From assembly GCF_000733935.1 (NCBI RefSeq), contig NZ_JPON01000001.1:2340501-2404500 (forward strand): 64,000 nt of DNA. Reading direction: 5' to 3'. This document shows, in pieces, positions 36,643 to 46,627 of the stretch (positions within the stretch are counted from its first letter, which is position 1; each line of letters begins with the position of its first letter). Position numbers and translations under genes: made by a program. Below the pieces are notes generated by a model. That model ran no database searches, had not been told where the DNA came from, and saw nothing but the letters and a program-made list of their open reading frames with translations. Source of the DNA: Methylomarinum vadi. Lineage in GTDB: Bacteria; Pseudomonadota; Gammaproteobacteria; Methylococcales; Methylomonadaceae.

Positions 36643-39600
36643 GTGCCGAAGCAGGCCGAGAAGAAATTCCGTTTTTCCATCCGCGTGACCGTGGTCAGCG
36701 TGTTTATCCTGGCCACCTTGTTTACGGTCGCCGTCGCAATCAGTCTCCAATATCATTTCAGCCGCAAGATGGCGATCGATGCGGCCTTGTCGCGGCATCA
36801 ATTGACCGCCGCCGGCACCGGTCAGTATCTGCTATCGATCGATGACAAGGCCGTGCAGACGACACAAGTTTTGGCGAAGTTTCCGGGCCTGGTTGCCGGC
36901 GGCTGGATCGATCCGAACGCCAGAAACGTGTTCGCCGAAGTGATGCGCTCCACCCCGATCTATTACGCGCTTTATATCGGCTTCGCCAACGGCGATTTTT
37001 ACGAGCTGGTCAATCTGGAAACCAATCCGTTGATTCGGACAGAGCTTAGGGCGGCAGAGGAAGACCGCTGGGTCGCGATCACGGTCAGGGGAACAGGCAA
37101 ACAACGTAGACGCCGCTTCGATTACCTCGACGACGCGTTCAATCTCCGCATTTCGAGGCAGGAGCCCAGCGATTTCGACGCCAGCAAGCGCCCCTGGTTC
37201 ATCAACGCAAACGCGCGCCAGGTTTACAAAACGCCGCCCTATTTGTTCCAGCAGTTGCAAACGCCAGGGCAAACCTATTCGATCGCGATACCTTCGGCCG
37301 ACGCCGTGTTGGCCGTCGACATCACCTTATCGTCGTTGTCGGCCTATTTGAAGCAACAGCCGCTCAGCGGCGACGGCGAAATCTATCTTTACCGACAAAA
37401 TGGCGAGATGATCGCCAGTAATCTTGATGACGGCGAAATTGAAGACGAAGTGCCGGAAGCCGAACCGTTTTTGTTGAACGAACGGCAACAAGCCACTCTG
37501 AAAAAACTGGGCAAACTGCGCGTTTCGAATGAAATGAACTGGCCGCCGATCGATTATGCCGTCTCCGGCGAACCGAAAGGCTATGCCGTGGACCTGATCC
37601 GCCTGTTGGCGGAAATGACCGGATTGAGCGTCGAATTCGTCAACGGTTACCCCTGGCCCGAGTTGGTGGAGATGTTCAGAAATGGCGACTTGGACATTCT
37701 GCAGCCGGTCTTTCGCACCCCGGACAACGAAAGCCTGGGCATGATGAGTCGACCCTTTCTCAGACTGCCTTATGCCATCGTGACCCGATCAAACGAGGCC
37801 GAAATCCATCGATTCGAACAGTTGGCGGGCAAAACACTGGCGATTCCGCAAGGCTGGTCGATCATCGACGCGCTCCACGAGCATTTTCCGGCTATTCAAA
37901 TCAAGGAAGTCGAGTCGCCCCGCCAGGCATTGCTCGATGTCGTATCCGGTCAAGCCTACGCCACACTCGATTCGGCGGCAATTCTTCGTTATACGGCAAA
38001 GCAGTTTTTCATCGACGATTTGTCGTTTCATGAGAATCTCGACATGGCAGAATTGCAGTTGCCCGATGAATTGCATTTCGTGCTTCACCCGGAGCAGTCC
38101 GAACTGCTGGCAATTCTGAATTCAGCTCTGCAGGCACTTTCTCCCCCGGTACGGCAAGCACTGTTCGACAAATGGTTCGGCGACAAGGAGCTGGCGACGC
38201 AACAGACGATGTCGACGGTGCCGTATCCGCAATTATTAAACTGGCAAGAACAGGGCCGGCTTAACCAGTTGACGAGTAGCGTCATCAATGGCCGCGATTA
38301 TTTTATTTTCATTACCAGCCTGAGCGCTATTGCCGGGGAAAAGGAATATTTCGCCGCCGTGATTCCCGCCGAAAATATCTTGGCGGAAAGTCTGGATAAG
38401 GTAAAAATGTCGCTATTGATCACCAGTGCGGCATTATTGCTATTGCTGCCGGTTTCTTGGCTGTTCGCCTCGCCGATCGTCCGGCCGATCAAGCGTCTTG
38501 CCATCGAGAACGAGAAGATCAAGAACCGGAAATACGACGACGTGGTCTTGACCGACAGCGTCATCATCGAGATTCACGAACTGGTAATTTCGATCAAGGA
38601 AATGGCGCTTGCCATCAAACAGCACGAGCATGAACTGAAAGAATTGATGGAGTCGATCATCCGCCTGATCGCCCAGGCGATCGACGACAAGTCACCTTAC
38701 ACGGCAGGCCATTGCGCCCGAGTGCCGGAATTGGCGTTGATGATTGCGAAAGCGGCGGAACAGGCCGATAACGGCCCTTTCCAGGGTTTTCGTTTTCATT
38801 CGGCCGATGAGCTTAGGGAATACCGGATCGCGGCGTGGCTGCACGATTGCGGCAAAATCACCACGCCGGAACACGTCGTCGACAAGGCAACCAAGTTGGA
38901 AACGATTTATAACCGGATTCACGAAATCAGGATGCGCTTCGAAGTGTTATGGCGGGATGCCGAAATCGAGTACTTAAGGCAGTCGATCAACGCGCCGGAA
39001 CAAAGCAAACGGCTGTATGCCGAATTGGAGCAAAATCGATCGCAATTGCGCGATGACTTCGAATTCATCGCCCGCACCAATATCGGCGGCGAATCTTTGG
39101 CCGAGGCCGATCTCGCCCGCTTGCATGCTTTGTCGAAGCTGACCTGGCAGCGCCATTTCGACGATCGCGCTGGCCTGTCGACAACTGAACTGGAGCGTTT
39201 CAAATCGGAACCGCCGCCGCTGCCGGCAACCGAGACATTATTGAGCGATAAGCCCGAACATATCATCGAGCGCCTGCGCGATACCGACTTCCCCGCCGAA
39301 TACGGTATCCGCATGGATATCCCCGAACGGCTATACAATCTCGGCGAACTTTATAACCTGAGCGTATCCCGCGGTACACTGACGGCCGAGGACCGTTTCA
39401 AGATCAACGAACACATGATCAGCACGATCAAGATGCTGGAAAGCGTGCCGTTTCCGAAGGAATTGGCGCGAGTCCCCAAATACGCCTCGACCCATCACGA
39501 AACATTGATCGGCACCGGTTATCCGAGGAAACTGACGGCGGAACAATTATCGATTCCGGAACGGATCTTGGCCGTCGCCGACATATTCGAAGCGTTGACG

Positions 39601-39810
39601 GCGGCCGACCGCCCCTACAAGGAACCGAAGCCGGTCAGCGAAGCGATCGAGATTCTTTATCGAATGGTGCAGGAACAGCATGTCGACCGCGACGTGTTCG
39701 AATTGTTTTTACGCAGCGGCGTCTATCTCGATTACGGCCGACGCTTCCTGAAACCGCAACAGCTCGACGCGGTCGATATCGACCGCTATCTCGACAATTC
39801 CAATGTCTGA
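36643..39810 (+). CDS. Membrane sensor: Cache-like plus periplasmic SBP_bac_3 domain plus HAMP-like and HD-GYP c-di-GMP phosphodiesterase
   Basis: The 1055-residue protein uses a GTG start after AAGGAG. A membrane segment (about 14-36) is followed by a dCache-like sensor to about residue 270. A substrate-binding-protein-like domain (about 285-520; MNWPPIDYAVSGEPKGYAVDL) is inserted, then a second membrane segment (about 588-608) and a HAMP-like linker. The HD-GYP domain has HD at 734-735 (LHDCGKI), HHE at 951-953 and GTGYP at 957-961, with a roughly 200-residue insertion between. It would hydrolyse c-di-GMP in response to a small-molecule ligand. No GGDEF domain is present. Confidence 0.88.
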   Translation: MPKQAEKKFRFSIRVTVVSVFILATLFTVAVAISLQYHFSRKMAIDAALSRHQLTAAGTGQYLLSIDDKAVQTTQVLAKFPGLVAGGWIDPNARNVFAEVMRSTPIYYALYIGFANGDFYELVNLETNPLIRTELRAAEEDRWVAITVRGTGKQRRRRFDYLDDAFNLRISRQEPSDFDASKRPWFINANARQVYKTPPYLFQQLQTPGQTYSIAIPSADAVLAVDITLSSLSAYLKQQPLSGDGEIYLYRQNGEMIASNLDDGEIEDEVPEAEPFLLNERQQATLKKLGKLRVSNEMNWPPIDYAVSGEPKGYAVDLIRLLAEMTGLSVEFVNGYPWPELVEMFRNGDLDILQPVFRTPDNESLGMMSRPFLRLPYAIVTRSNEAEIHRFEQLAGKTLAIPQGWSIIDALHEHFPAIQIKEVESPRQALLDVVSGQAYATLDSAAILRYTAKQFFIDDLSFHENLDMAELQLPDELHFVLHPEQSELLAILNSALQALSPPVRQALFDKWFGDKELATQQTMSTVPYPQLLNWQEQGRLNQLTSSVINGRDYFIFITSLSAIAGEKEYFAAVIPAENILAESLDKVKMSLLITSAALLLLLPVSWLFASPIVRPIKRLAIENEKIKNRKYDDVVLTDSVIIEIHELVISIKEMALAIKQHEHELKELMESIIRLIAQAIDDKSPYTAGHCARVPELALMIAKAAEQADNGPFQGFRFHSADELREYRIAAWLHDCGKITTPEHVVDKATKLETIYNRIHEIRMRFEVLWRDAEIEYLRQSINAPEQSKRLYAELEQNRSQLRDDFEFIARTNIGGESLAEADLARLHALSKLTWQRHFDDRAGLSTTELERFKSEPPPLPATETLLSDKPEHIIERLRDTDFPAEYGIRMDIPERLYNLGELYNLSVSRGTLTAEDRFKINEHMISTIKMLESVPFPKELARVPKYASTHHETLIGTGYPRKLTAEQLSIPERILAVADIFEALTAADRPYKEPKPVSEAIEILYRMVQEQHVDRDVFELFLRSGVYLDYGRRFLKPQQLDAVDIDRYLDNSNV

Positions 39811-39846
39811 GTATAACACCTGCAACCAATCCTACCGTGCCTGAGC

Positions 39847-40479
39847 TTAAAATTTGAACGCGTCATGCAGCCCCTCGATGACCATTTGGGTACCGATGAC
39901 GGCCAGAATCAACCCCATCAAGCGGGTAATCACCCCTAATGCACCAACGCCGATGAATTCGACGAATTTTTTGCCGAAAATAAAAAGAACATAGGTAATG
40001 ACGCACAGGATTGCGAACGAGGAAATAGTCAGGATCATCTCCAAAATGCCGCCCCTGGCGGAAAAGTTCATGGCCGTGGTGATCGTTCCGGGACCGGCCA
40101 GAATGGGCATTGCCAACGGCGAGACCGCGATGCTCAGTTCCGCCTCCAAACATTTCTGATGATCTTCTTCCTTGAGTTGATGGACGCTGGATTGATTTCC
40201 CTGCAGCATATGAAAACCAATCAGCGAAACCACGATACCGCCGGTGATCCGCAAGGCGGGAAGCGAAATGCCGAACATGTCGAAGATCAATTTTCCGGCA
40301 ATCGCAAACACGGAGACGATCGCAAAGGCCAATAATAACGAGCGCAATGCCAGGGTTCTGGTAGTCCGTTCATCGTCGTCCGCCGTCAGGCTCACGAATA
40401 TGGGAACATTGGCGATGGGGTTCATGATCGCAAAAAACCCCATGAATACGGTGATGGTATGAAGCAGAATCGCGTTCAT
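39847..40479 (-). CDS. MarC-family integral membrane protein
   Basis: The 210-residue protein has six predicted hydrophobic helices and the family blocks FFAIMNPIANVPIFVSLT near the start, RITGGIVVSLIGFHMLQG and SPLAMPILAGPGTITTAMN. MarC-like proteins are widespread inner-membrane proteins with no settled transport role; the old link to multiple antibiotic resistance is disputed. It converges with the HD-GYP gene. Confidence 0.88.
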   Translation of the reverse strand: MNAILLHTITVFMGFFAIMNPIANVPIFVSLTADDDERTTRTLALRSLLLAFAIVSVFAIAGKLIFDMFGISLPALRITGGIVVSLIGFHMLQGNQSSVHQLKEEDHQKCLEAELSIAVSPLAMPILAGPGTITTAMNFSARGGILEMILTISSFAILCVITYVLFIFGKKFVEFIGVGALGVITRLMGLILAVIGTQMVIEGLHDAFKF

Positions 40480-40533
40480 CGTTGTTTTTCTCCGTGTCTT
40501 TCGCTATCGGTCATCATTGTTCCGTTTTGATAT

Positions 40534-41967
40534 TCAACGCAAATGATATTTGCCGATACGATAGCGTATTTTTTCCCGGGTGGTTTTCAATACCCGGGAC
40601 ACTTCGGTGACATTGCCGTGGTATTTCTCCAGCATTTTTCTGACAATTTCGCTTTCCATCTCATCCAGTCCCATACTGCCGTCGGTCGGGAATTGCAAGT
40701 CCAAACTGTGTTTCTCGTCTGCACCGCCATGCCCGAAAAATTCCGCATCGATGGCACCGGCATTGTTAACAATAGGCATCGTCGCAGCATGGCTGCCGGC
40801 GGCCGGCAGCCATTGTTCTGGCAACTGCTCCGTCGACGACAGAATGACGCTACGTTCCAGGACATTGCGCAATTCGCGGATATTGCCGGGCCAGGCATAG
40901 TTTTTCATGCGCTCCCAGGCTTGAGATGACACTTGCGTGACTTTTTTTCCGGCCTTGAGATTGAATTCGGCGATCAGGTTCGGGACGAGATCTTGCAAAT
41001 CCTCGATCCGTTCCCGCAAGCTGGGCAGGCGGATTTCGAATACGCTGAGTCGATAATAGAGATCGGAGCGGAAATTACCGGCCTTGATTTCGTCCTGGAG
41101 ATTGCGGTTAGTGGCGGTGATAATTTGGATATCGACAGTAGTTTCCTGCTCGCCGCCCAGCCTTCGAACTTTGCGGTCTTCCAAAACCTTGAGTAATTTG
41201 GCCTGTAAATCCAACGGCATCTCCCCGATCTCGTCGAGAAACAAGGTGCCTTTATCAGCTTGTTCGATCAAACCGCGATGGCGGCTTTTGGCACCGGTGA
41301 ACGCCCCGGCCTCATGGCCGAATAATTCGGATTCCATTAATTCCTTGGGCAGGGCCGCGCAATTCAATTCAACTAGCGGTTCGCGCGACCGCTGGCTGTT
41401 GTAATGCAGAATGCGCGCGGCAAGGCCTTTGCCGGAACCGGTTTCGCCCGTGAGGATCAACGCGCTATAAGGAACCTGGCTGAGTTGCCGCAGCATTTCC
41501 ACCGTTTGTCGCGCGACGTTGCTACTGCCGAGATAAGACTCCGGCGCATAGCGTTTCCCGGCGTTGAGGGAATCGGTCAAAATACGCCGTTGCGCTTGCG
41601 CGCTACGGACGGCGCTCTGCACGACCATGTCCAGATGCTCTTGTTCGCAGGGCTTGGTCAGAAAATCAAACGCGCCCAGGCGCAAGGCACGGACCGAGTC
41701 GGGAACATCGCCATAGCCGGTCAGAAAAACCCATTCGCAGGCCGACACGATCGCGCGGAATTCTTCCAGCAAATCCAAACCGTTGCCGTCCGGCAAGTTC
41801 AAGTCCGATAAAATGACGGCCGGCTTCATACCGGGGCTTTTTAGCGTCTCCCTGGCTTCCTGGCAGGTCGACGCCCACACGGCTTCATAGCCGAGGTCGA
41901 CATAATAACCCCGCAATTCCCGGCCTAATAATTGTTCGTCTTCGATAATGAGGATAGTTTCAGACAT
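40534..41967 (-). CDS. Sigma-54-dependent response regulator, NtrC family
   Basis: The 477-residue protein has a receiver domain (Asp55 in VILSDLNLPDGNG), a sigma-54 interaction AAA+ domain with Walker A GETGSGKG, the sigma-54 contact loop GAFTGAKS, Walker B-type GTLFLDEIGEMPL and a C-terminal Fis-type helix-turn-helix (VTEVSRVLKTTREKIRYRIGKY). It overlaps the histidine kinase gene by 8 bp, so the two form a pair. Target genes are not obvious; a sigma-54-like promoter is seen at 56658. It ends just ahead of the convergent or downstream marC region. Confidence 0.93.
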   Translation of the reverse strand: MSETILIIEDEQLLGRELRGYYVDLGYEAVWASTCQEARETLKSPGMKPAVILSDLNLPDGNGLDLLEEFRAIVSACEWVFLTGYGDVPDSVRALRLGAFDFLTKPCEQEHLDMVVQSAVRSAQAQRRILTDSLNAGKRYAPESYLGSSNVARQTVEMLRQLSQVPYSALILTGETGSGKGLAARILHYNSQRSREPLVELNCAALPKELMESELFGHEAGAFTGAKSRHRGLIEQADKGTLFLDEIGEMPLDLQAKLLKVLEDRKVRRLGGEQETTVDIQIITATNRNLQDEIKAGNFRSDLYYRLSVFEIRLPSLRERIEDLQDLVPNLIAEFNLKAGKKVTQVSSQAWERMKNYAWPGNIRELRNVLERSVILSSTEQLPEQWLPAAGSHAATMPIVNNAGAIDAEFFGHGGADEKHSLDLQFPTDGSMGLDEMESEIVRKMLEKYHGNVTEVSRVLKTTREKIRYRIGKYHLR

Positions 41968-43420
41968 GAGATAGATTGGAGCAGTTAAGTTTCATTTCGA
42001 CACAGGCGCCGTGAGGCTCGCGATTGTGAATGATCAGGTCGCCTTCGTGGTTACGGACAAAGCGCTTGACCATGGCCAGGCCCAGACCGGTGCCATCGCT
42101 GCGTCGCGTGGCAAATTCCCGGATGCCGTCGTGTAAAAATTCGGCGGAAAAACCGGGGCCTTCATCGCAAACGCTGATAACCAAGAAATCGTCCCGGTAT
42201 TCGGCGCGAATATCGATTTGGCCCGCGCAATCGCCCATCGCTTGCTGCGCGTTTAATATCAGATTCAATAACGCCTGACGGAATTGCACGTCGGGTAAGC
42301 GGCAAATCAATTCGCGCTTGCCGTGATATTGCAACTGTATCGTGTTGGGGATTTGATAACGGGCCAGTGTCAACAGGTCGTTGATGGCGCTATCGATATG
42401 AACATTTTGCAATGGCTCGGGGTCGTGATGAGCCTGTTGCAGAAACTGATTTAAAGTCGAAATTATCCGGTCTATTTCATTGATGACCAAATCAATCCGC
42501 TCGAGCGAATCCGGCTTGACCTCGCCGCTCGTTAATTTCTTTTTCAGATTGATGCAGGCCATTTTGATGCCCGCCAACGGATTGCGCAATTCATGCACCA
42601 GCCGGGCGGTAATTTCTCCCAGCGAGGCCAGATGTTCGGTATGAGCGAGGTTCCGCTGCAATTCGATCAATGTTCGCGCGGCCTGTTCGACCTGTTGTTC
42701 CAAGTTACGCTGATATTGCAAATGCTCATCTTCCAGTTCGGACAGGCGCACCACCATCGCATTGTAATTTTCCAGGATGGGTTTAAAACCCGGATCGACC
42801 TGGCGTAGCGACACCTGTTGATATTGCCGGTTGCCCAACAATTCCATCAGGTAACTCATTTGCTGCAAAGGATTGAAGATGCGTTTCCGCATCAGATACA
42901 AGGTCGCGACGGCGCCCAGCGGCAAGGCGATCATGATAATGACGCCCAGCTCGACCTCGAATTTGGCGGCCGCGGACACCGAATTGGTCAACACTTGGTG
43001 GGCCGACGCTTCTTGTCTGAAGGTTTTTCTCAAGATATTGAGCACGCTAAGCAACACCATTTTGGGATGGGATGTATTATCGGTCAGCGCCAGTTGCGCC
43101 ACACGGATGTTGTCCGGCGTCGTGGCGGCGAGATGATTATTTTTCTCCAACAGTTGTTGTAGCATTCGTTGCAAGCGCCGCCTGGTTGCCGTATCCAGGG
43201 TTTTATCCGCCGGCATCAAATTGGCCAGACCTTCCTCCATGCCGGAGATCACCGCCTGCAAATCCTCCAGGTGGGCCATGTGCCGTGAAACCGGTTCGAT
43301 TCTCTGCAGGGACTGCCAAGCCAACAGCAGCTGGATAATCAGCGAAATCAGCAATAACGCCCCTAATAAAGAAACAGGGATCCAGATCGGCAAACTGAAT
43401 TGTAGGTATTTTGCTTTCAT
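41960..43420 (-). CDS. Membrane histidine kinase partner of the sigma-54 response regulator
   Basis: The 486-residue protein from ATG 43420 (after GGGAAAGGGA) has two transmembrane segments (about 12-35 and 155-178) around a periplasmic sensor, a HAMP-like linker and coiled coil, an H-box with His276 in LVHELRNPLAG, and an ATPase domain ending GTGLGLAMVKRF. An in-frame upstream ATG (43471) would add 17 residues including an MPQMPQM repeat encoded by three copies of a 9-bp unit (43437-43463); I consider that less likely. It is translationally coupled to the regulator. Confidence 0.9.
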   Translation of the reverse strand: MKAKYLQFSLPIWIPVSLLGALLLISLIIQLLLAWQSLQRIEPVSRHMAHLEDLQAVISGMEEGLANLMPADKTLDTATRRRLQRMLQQLLEKNNHLAATTPDNIRVAQLALTDNTSHPKMVLLSVLNILRKTFRQEASAHQVLTNSVSAAAKFEVELGVIIMIALPLGAVATLYLMRKRIFNPLQQMSYLMELLGNRQYQQVSLRQVDPGFKPILENYNAMVVRLSELEDEHLQYQRNLEQQVEQAARTLIELQRNLAHTEHLASLGEITARLVHELRNPLAGIKMACINLKKKLTSGEVKPDSLERIDLVINEIDRIISTLNQFLQQAHHDPEPLQNVHIDSAINDLLTLARYQIPNTIQLQYHGKRELICRLPDVQFRQALLNLILNAQQAMGDCAGQIDIRAEYRDDFLVISVCDEGPGFSAEFLHDGIREFATRRSDGTGLGLAMVKRFVRNHEGDLIIHNREPHGACVEMKLNCSNLSHV

Positions 43421-43502
43421 TCCCTTTCCCTTATCCATTTGCGGCATTTGCGGCATTTGCGACCGGACCATCGTTTATTTTGACAATTGCCTGCTAACAG
43501 CA

Positions 43503-45176
43503 TCATGGCGATCTCGGGGTAACCGCGGCAGAGTTAGTAAGATCGCCCACAGGGGAGAAGCTGGCGGGCGTCGCCGCCCGCCAGTATTGTCCGTATGGAG
43601 TTCGGTCAGGATCGTCCAATAAGGCATTTTCCGACAAAAAACACCAAATTTGATCCACCGGATAGGCTTCTGTTGCGCTCAGCCTGTGATAAAGGTGATG
43701 CGGCTGTAAATCCTTCGGATGTTTGAAGCCCGCCGCGGCGACGATATCGGCCAACGCTGCGAGTGTTTCCCGGTGATAACGCGCCGCCCTGGCACCGGCG
43801 ACTTCGGCTATCAGTCCGCGTTGTCTATACCCATCCTGCGTCGTGATGCCGGTCGGGCAGGTCCCCTCATGGCAGCGCTGCGATTGAATGCAACCGATGG
43901 AAAACATGAAGGCCCGAGCCGCATTGCACCAATCCGCGCCGATAGCTAAATTTTTGGCCAGGCCGACGGCCGAAAAGACCTTACCGCCGGCGGCCAGTTT
44001 AACCACCTTGTTCAGCCCCGTTCCGACCAAGGCATTGCGCATCACCAACAGTCCTTCCTGTAACGGCATGCCGACATGGTTGGAAAGTTCCAGCGGCGCC
44101 GCGCCGGTTCCGCCTTCGGCGCCGTCGACCACGATATAGTCGAGATAAATTTCCGCTTCGAGCATGGCTTTGACGATGGCCATGACTTCATGAATGTGCC
44201 CGACGCAGAGCTTGATGCCCACGGCTTTGCCCTGCGCCAGTTCTCTTAATTGCGCGGCAAACTCAAGCATTTCGAGAGGGGTGGAAAACATGGCATGGGA
44301 ACGGGGGGAAATACAATCCTGGCCCATGCTAATCTTGCGCGTTCGGGCAATTTCCTCGCTAATCTTTGTCTTCGGCAGCAGCCCGCCATGCCCCGGCTTG
44401 GCACCTTGGCTCAATTTAATCTCGATCATCTTGACGGCTTCATGGCTGGCATTTTCCGCGAACAAAGCCGGATCGAAACGCCCTTTTTCGTCGCGGCAGC
44501 CGAAATAGCCTGACCCCAATTCCCAAACCAAATCGCCGCCATATGCCAAGTGATGAGGGCTGATGCCGCCTTCTCCCGTATCCTGATAAAAACGGCCCAA
44601 ACGCGCCCCTTTGTTCAAAGCCTTCACTGCCGCCCCGGACAAGGCACCAAAACTCATCGCCGAAATATTGAAGATCGAAGCGCTGTAAGGTCGCGAGCAT
44701 TGCGGCCCGCCCACCAAGACGCGGGGACTGCTATCGGGATTCGGCTCGGGCGAGACCGAATGGGTGATCCACTGATATTCGTAGGAATCGGTATCCAATT
44801 CGGTGCCGAATGGATGGGCGCTCATATTGCCTTGGGCCCGGGCATAGACCAGTTCGCGCGCCTCAAGACTATAAGGCTTCCCCTCCTGATCGTCTTCGAC
44901 GATATAGGCTCTGAAAAAAGGCCTTAGGTCATAAAAAAACCAACGCAAGCGGGCTGCCACGGGGTAATTGCACAGCAACGCCGATTTTTTCTGTAACACA
45001 TCAAAAAGCCCCAGCATGACGACCGGTAGGAAGACGGTGAAACCCACTAGCCTTAGCGTATTATCCATCCGGACTGTCAGTAGTAGCAGAGCGATTGCCA
45101 GGGCGATAAGCGGAATGAACGCTCGTTGAAGGGCTTTGAGAAATAAGGACAAAGCGCTTGCTTTATAAAATTTCAT
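43503..45176 (-). CDS. Membrane-anchored FMN-binding glutamate-synthase-like protein
   Basis: The 557-residue protein starts with two hydrophobic segments (about 15-35 and 40-62), then a glutamate synthase FMN domain: MSFGALSGAAVKALNKGA, KPGHGGLLP, DGAEGGTGAAPLELSNHVG and a Cys-rich IGCIQSQRCHEGTCPTGI. This is the archaeal-type GltB-like or FMN-binding glutamate synthase family, which has the synthase domain without the amidotransferase domain. Its physiological role is not established. No gltD partner is next to it. Confidence 0.88.
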   Translation of the reverse strand: MKFYKASALSLFLKALQRAFIPLIALAIALLLLTVRMDNTLRLVGFTVFLPVVMLGLFDVLQKKSALLCNYPVAARLRWFFYDLRPFFRAYIVEDDQEGKPYSLEARELVYARAQGNMSAHPFGTELDTDSYEYQWITHSVSPEPNPDSSPRVLVGGPQCSRPYSASIFNISAMSFGALSGAAVKALNKGARLGRFYQDTGEGGISPHHLAYGGDLVWELGSGYFGCRDEKGRFDPALFAENASHEAVKMIEIKLSQGAKPGHGGLLPKTKISEEIARTRKISMGQDCISPRSHAMFSTPLEMLEFAAQLRELAQGKAVGIKLCVGHIHEVMAIVKAMLEAEIYLDYIVVDGAEGGTGAAPLELSNHVGMPLQEGLLVMRNALVGTGLNKVVKLAAGGKVFSAVGLAKNLAIGADWCNAARAFMFSIGCIQSQRCHEGTCPTGITTQDGYRQRGLIAEVAGARAARYHRETLAALADIVAAAGFKHPKDLQPHHLYHRLSATEAYPVDQIWCFLSENALLDDPDRTPYGQYWRAATPASFSPVGDLTNSAAVTPRSP

Positions 45177-45924
45177 GGCGTTCTCGGCTCTTCATTATAG
45201 GACCATTAATCAATCTACCTTTCACGACAAGTTTAGCTAAGGAAATGCCGATTAATTCAGTATTTCCTGGAGTGCAAGTCCGCAAGGCCAAAAAACACTG
45301 TTCGATTGCAATACCCTAGCAAGCCTTTTCGCTTGCCTTTTGGAAAAAGGTGGCCCTCGCCCAGGAACAAGTATGGCGAGGGCTGACTGTCACAGCTGAC
45401 GGATGATGTTATCTTCACTAGAGGATTAACAATTTAAACCTTGGCCACGATACCTGCTGTCCCATTGTCGAAACCGCACCGGCTCAATCGAATTTTTACC
45501 CCTTTCTGTATTATCAGCAAATATCGCTCCATAACTTGTACAGTTTTTGCAAATCCGGGCTCGATTATGTCATCGGCCTGCCTCGACCCCGTAACTCTTT
45601 GTTTTCGCTTTCAATTACTCGCTTAACCCGTTTTGAATAGAAGCAAAACCGTTGACAGGAAAGCAGTAGGGAAGCATTTGCCCGATAACGTTGGTTGATA
45701 TTCCCCAAATCCAATTGGTGAATATACCCCAATTAACCGGCAATCTCCCTCTGCGCTTGGCGATTTACAGGGAAAAGAGGAGTTTTTTCATGGCTTGATT
45801 CCTGCTTAAGCAAATACATTCGAACATGATGCTTAAATCCTTGGCATAATTGCAGAGCAGTAACCGTTTTTGTTTTTGTCGGGAAAAAGCGTCGTTTTGC
45901 AAGGTTCACCGTCACAATGAGGTT
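45177..45924. other. Long intergenic stretch with two hairpins, no convincing gene
   Basis: About 750 bp. A weak stem-loop GCAAGC-loop-GCTTGC followed by CTTTT lies at 45319-45336, and a stronger one, GCCCTCGCC/GGCGAGGGC with a 13-nt loop, at 45353-45383. Both sit within about 65 bp and no gene precedes them on the plus strand. Frames of 60 codons here (45441-45626 plus, 45915-45733 minus) lack ribosome sites. The pair may be an RNA structure or a decayed repeat. Confidence 0.45.
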
Positions 45925-46500
45925 ATGTCCATGTTTTCAAAAGACCGTTTATTGACCATTCAACAATCTCTCCATAGCAAGATCAGAGTCATTCGCTACG
46001 ACGGCTACATTTTGATTTTTCTGCTACTCCTTTCCCTATTGGGCATAGGGATGACCGATGCCTTCGGCTATTGGAGTAAATGGTACTGGCTGGCGATGAT
46101 TCCGATTTTTTACGGCTGCAATTTATTTGTCGAATGGCAGTCCGCCAAGGATAAGAACATAAAATTCATGACCTTGCTAATGCAGCAGATACAATATTGG
46201 ATCGGCCTGTTCGGCGCGGTTTATCTGACGTTTTTTCTCGAAGAGATCGGCAGCTTCAACAATGAAACAACCGGCATGATTTTATTGCTGATATTGGCTT
46301 TGTCGATTTTTCAAACCGGCGTCACCACGGGTTGGTTGTTTCAGTTGCTCGGCGTTTTTCTGGGGTTATCGCTGATGATCGTCGCTTATGTGGAGAACTA
46401 TACCTGGGCGATTCTGGCGCTCTCGTTCATTGTCCTGCTCGTTTATATTTACATTCCGTCGAAAAGAAAATCAGTTGACACACAAACACAGGATCGGTGA
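45925..46500 (+). CDS. Hypothetical membrane protein, about five helices
   Basis: The 191-residue protein starts at ATG 45925 (a second ATG is 6 bp later) after a weak GAGG. After an amphipathic N-terminus (KDRLLTIQQSLHSKIR) there are about five hydrophobic helices (ILIFLLLLSLLGIG, WYWLAMIPIFYGC, YWIGLFGAVYLTFF, MILLLILALSIF, WAILALSFIVLLVYIYIP). I do not recognise a family. GC and codon use are a little lower than the neighbouring genes. Confidence 0.65.
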   Translation: MSMFSKDRLLTIQQSLHSKIRVIRYDGYILIFLLLLSLLGIGMTDAFGYWSKWYWLAMIPIFYGCNLFVEWQSAKDKNIKFMTLLMQQIQYWIGLFGAVYLTFFLEEIGSFNNETTGMILLLILALSIFQTGVTTGWLFQLLGVFLGLSLMIVAYVENYTWAILALSFIVLLVYIYIPSKRKSVDTQTQDR

Positions 46501-46627
46501 CCGGCCGAATCACGGCCCAAAACGCCTTTGGCGAAGGTTTTGCAAACTTTGCTATTAATCGCCTTAGGCCATTGAAACACAGACTAAAACAGATCGACCC
46601 TAGCAAAGTAACGTTCGATCCTCAGCC

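Noticed and set aside
43421-43471. Longer histidine kinase start with MPQMPQM repeats
   Set aside because: The ATG at 43420 has a far better ribosome site and starts right before the first membrane helix.
45441-45626. 61-codon plus-strand frame, and 60-codon frame on the other strand at 45733-45915
   Set aside because: No ribosome sites and no recognisable features in a gene-poor gap.
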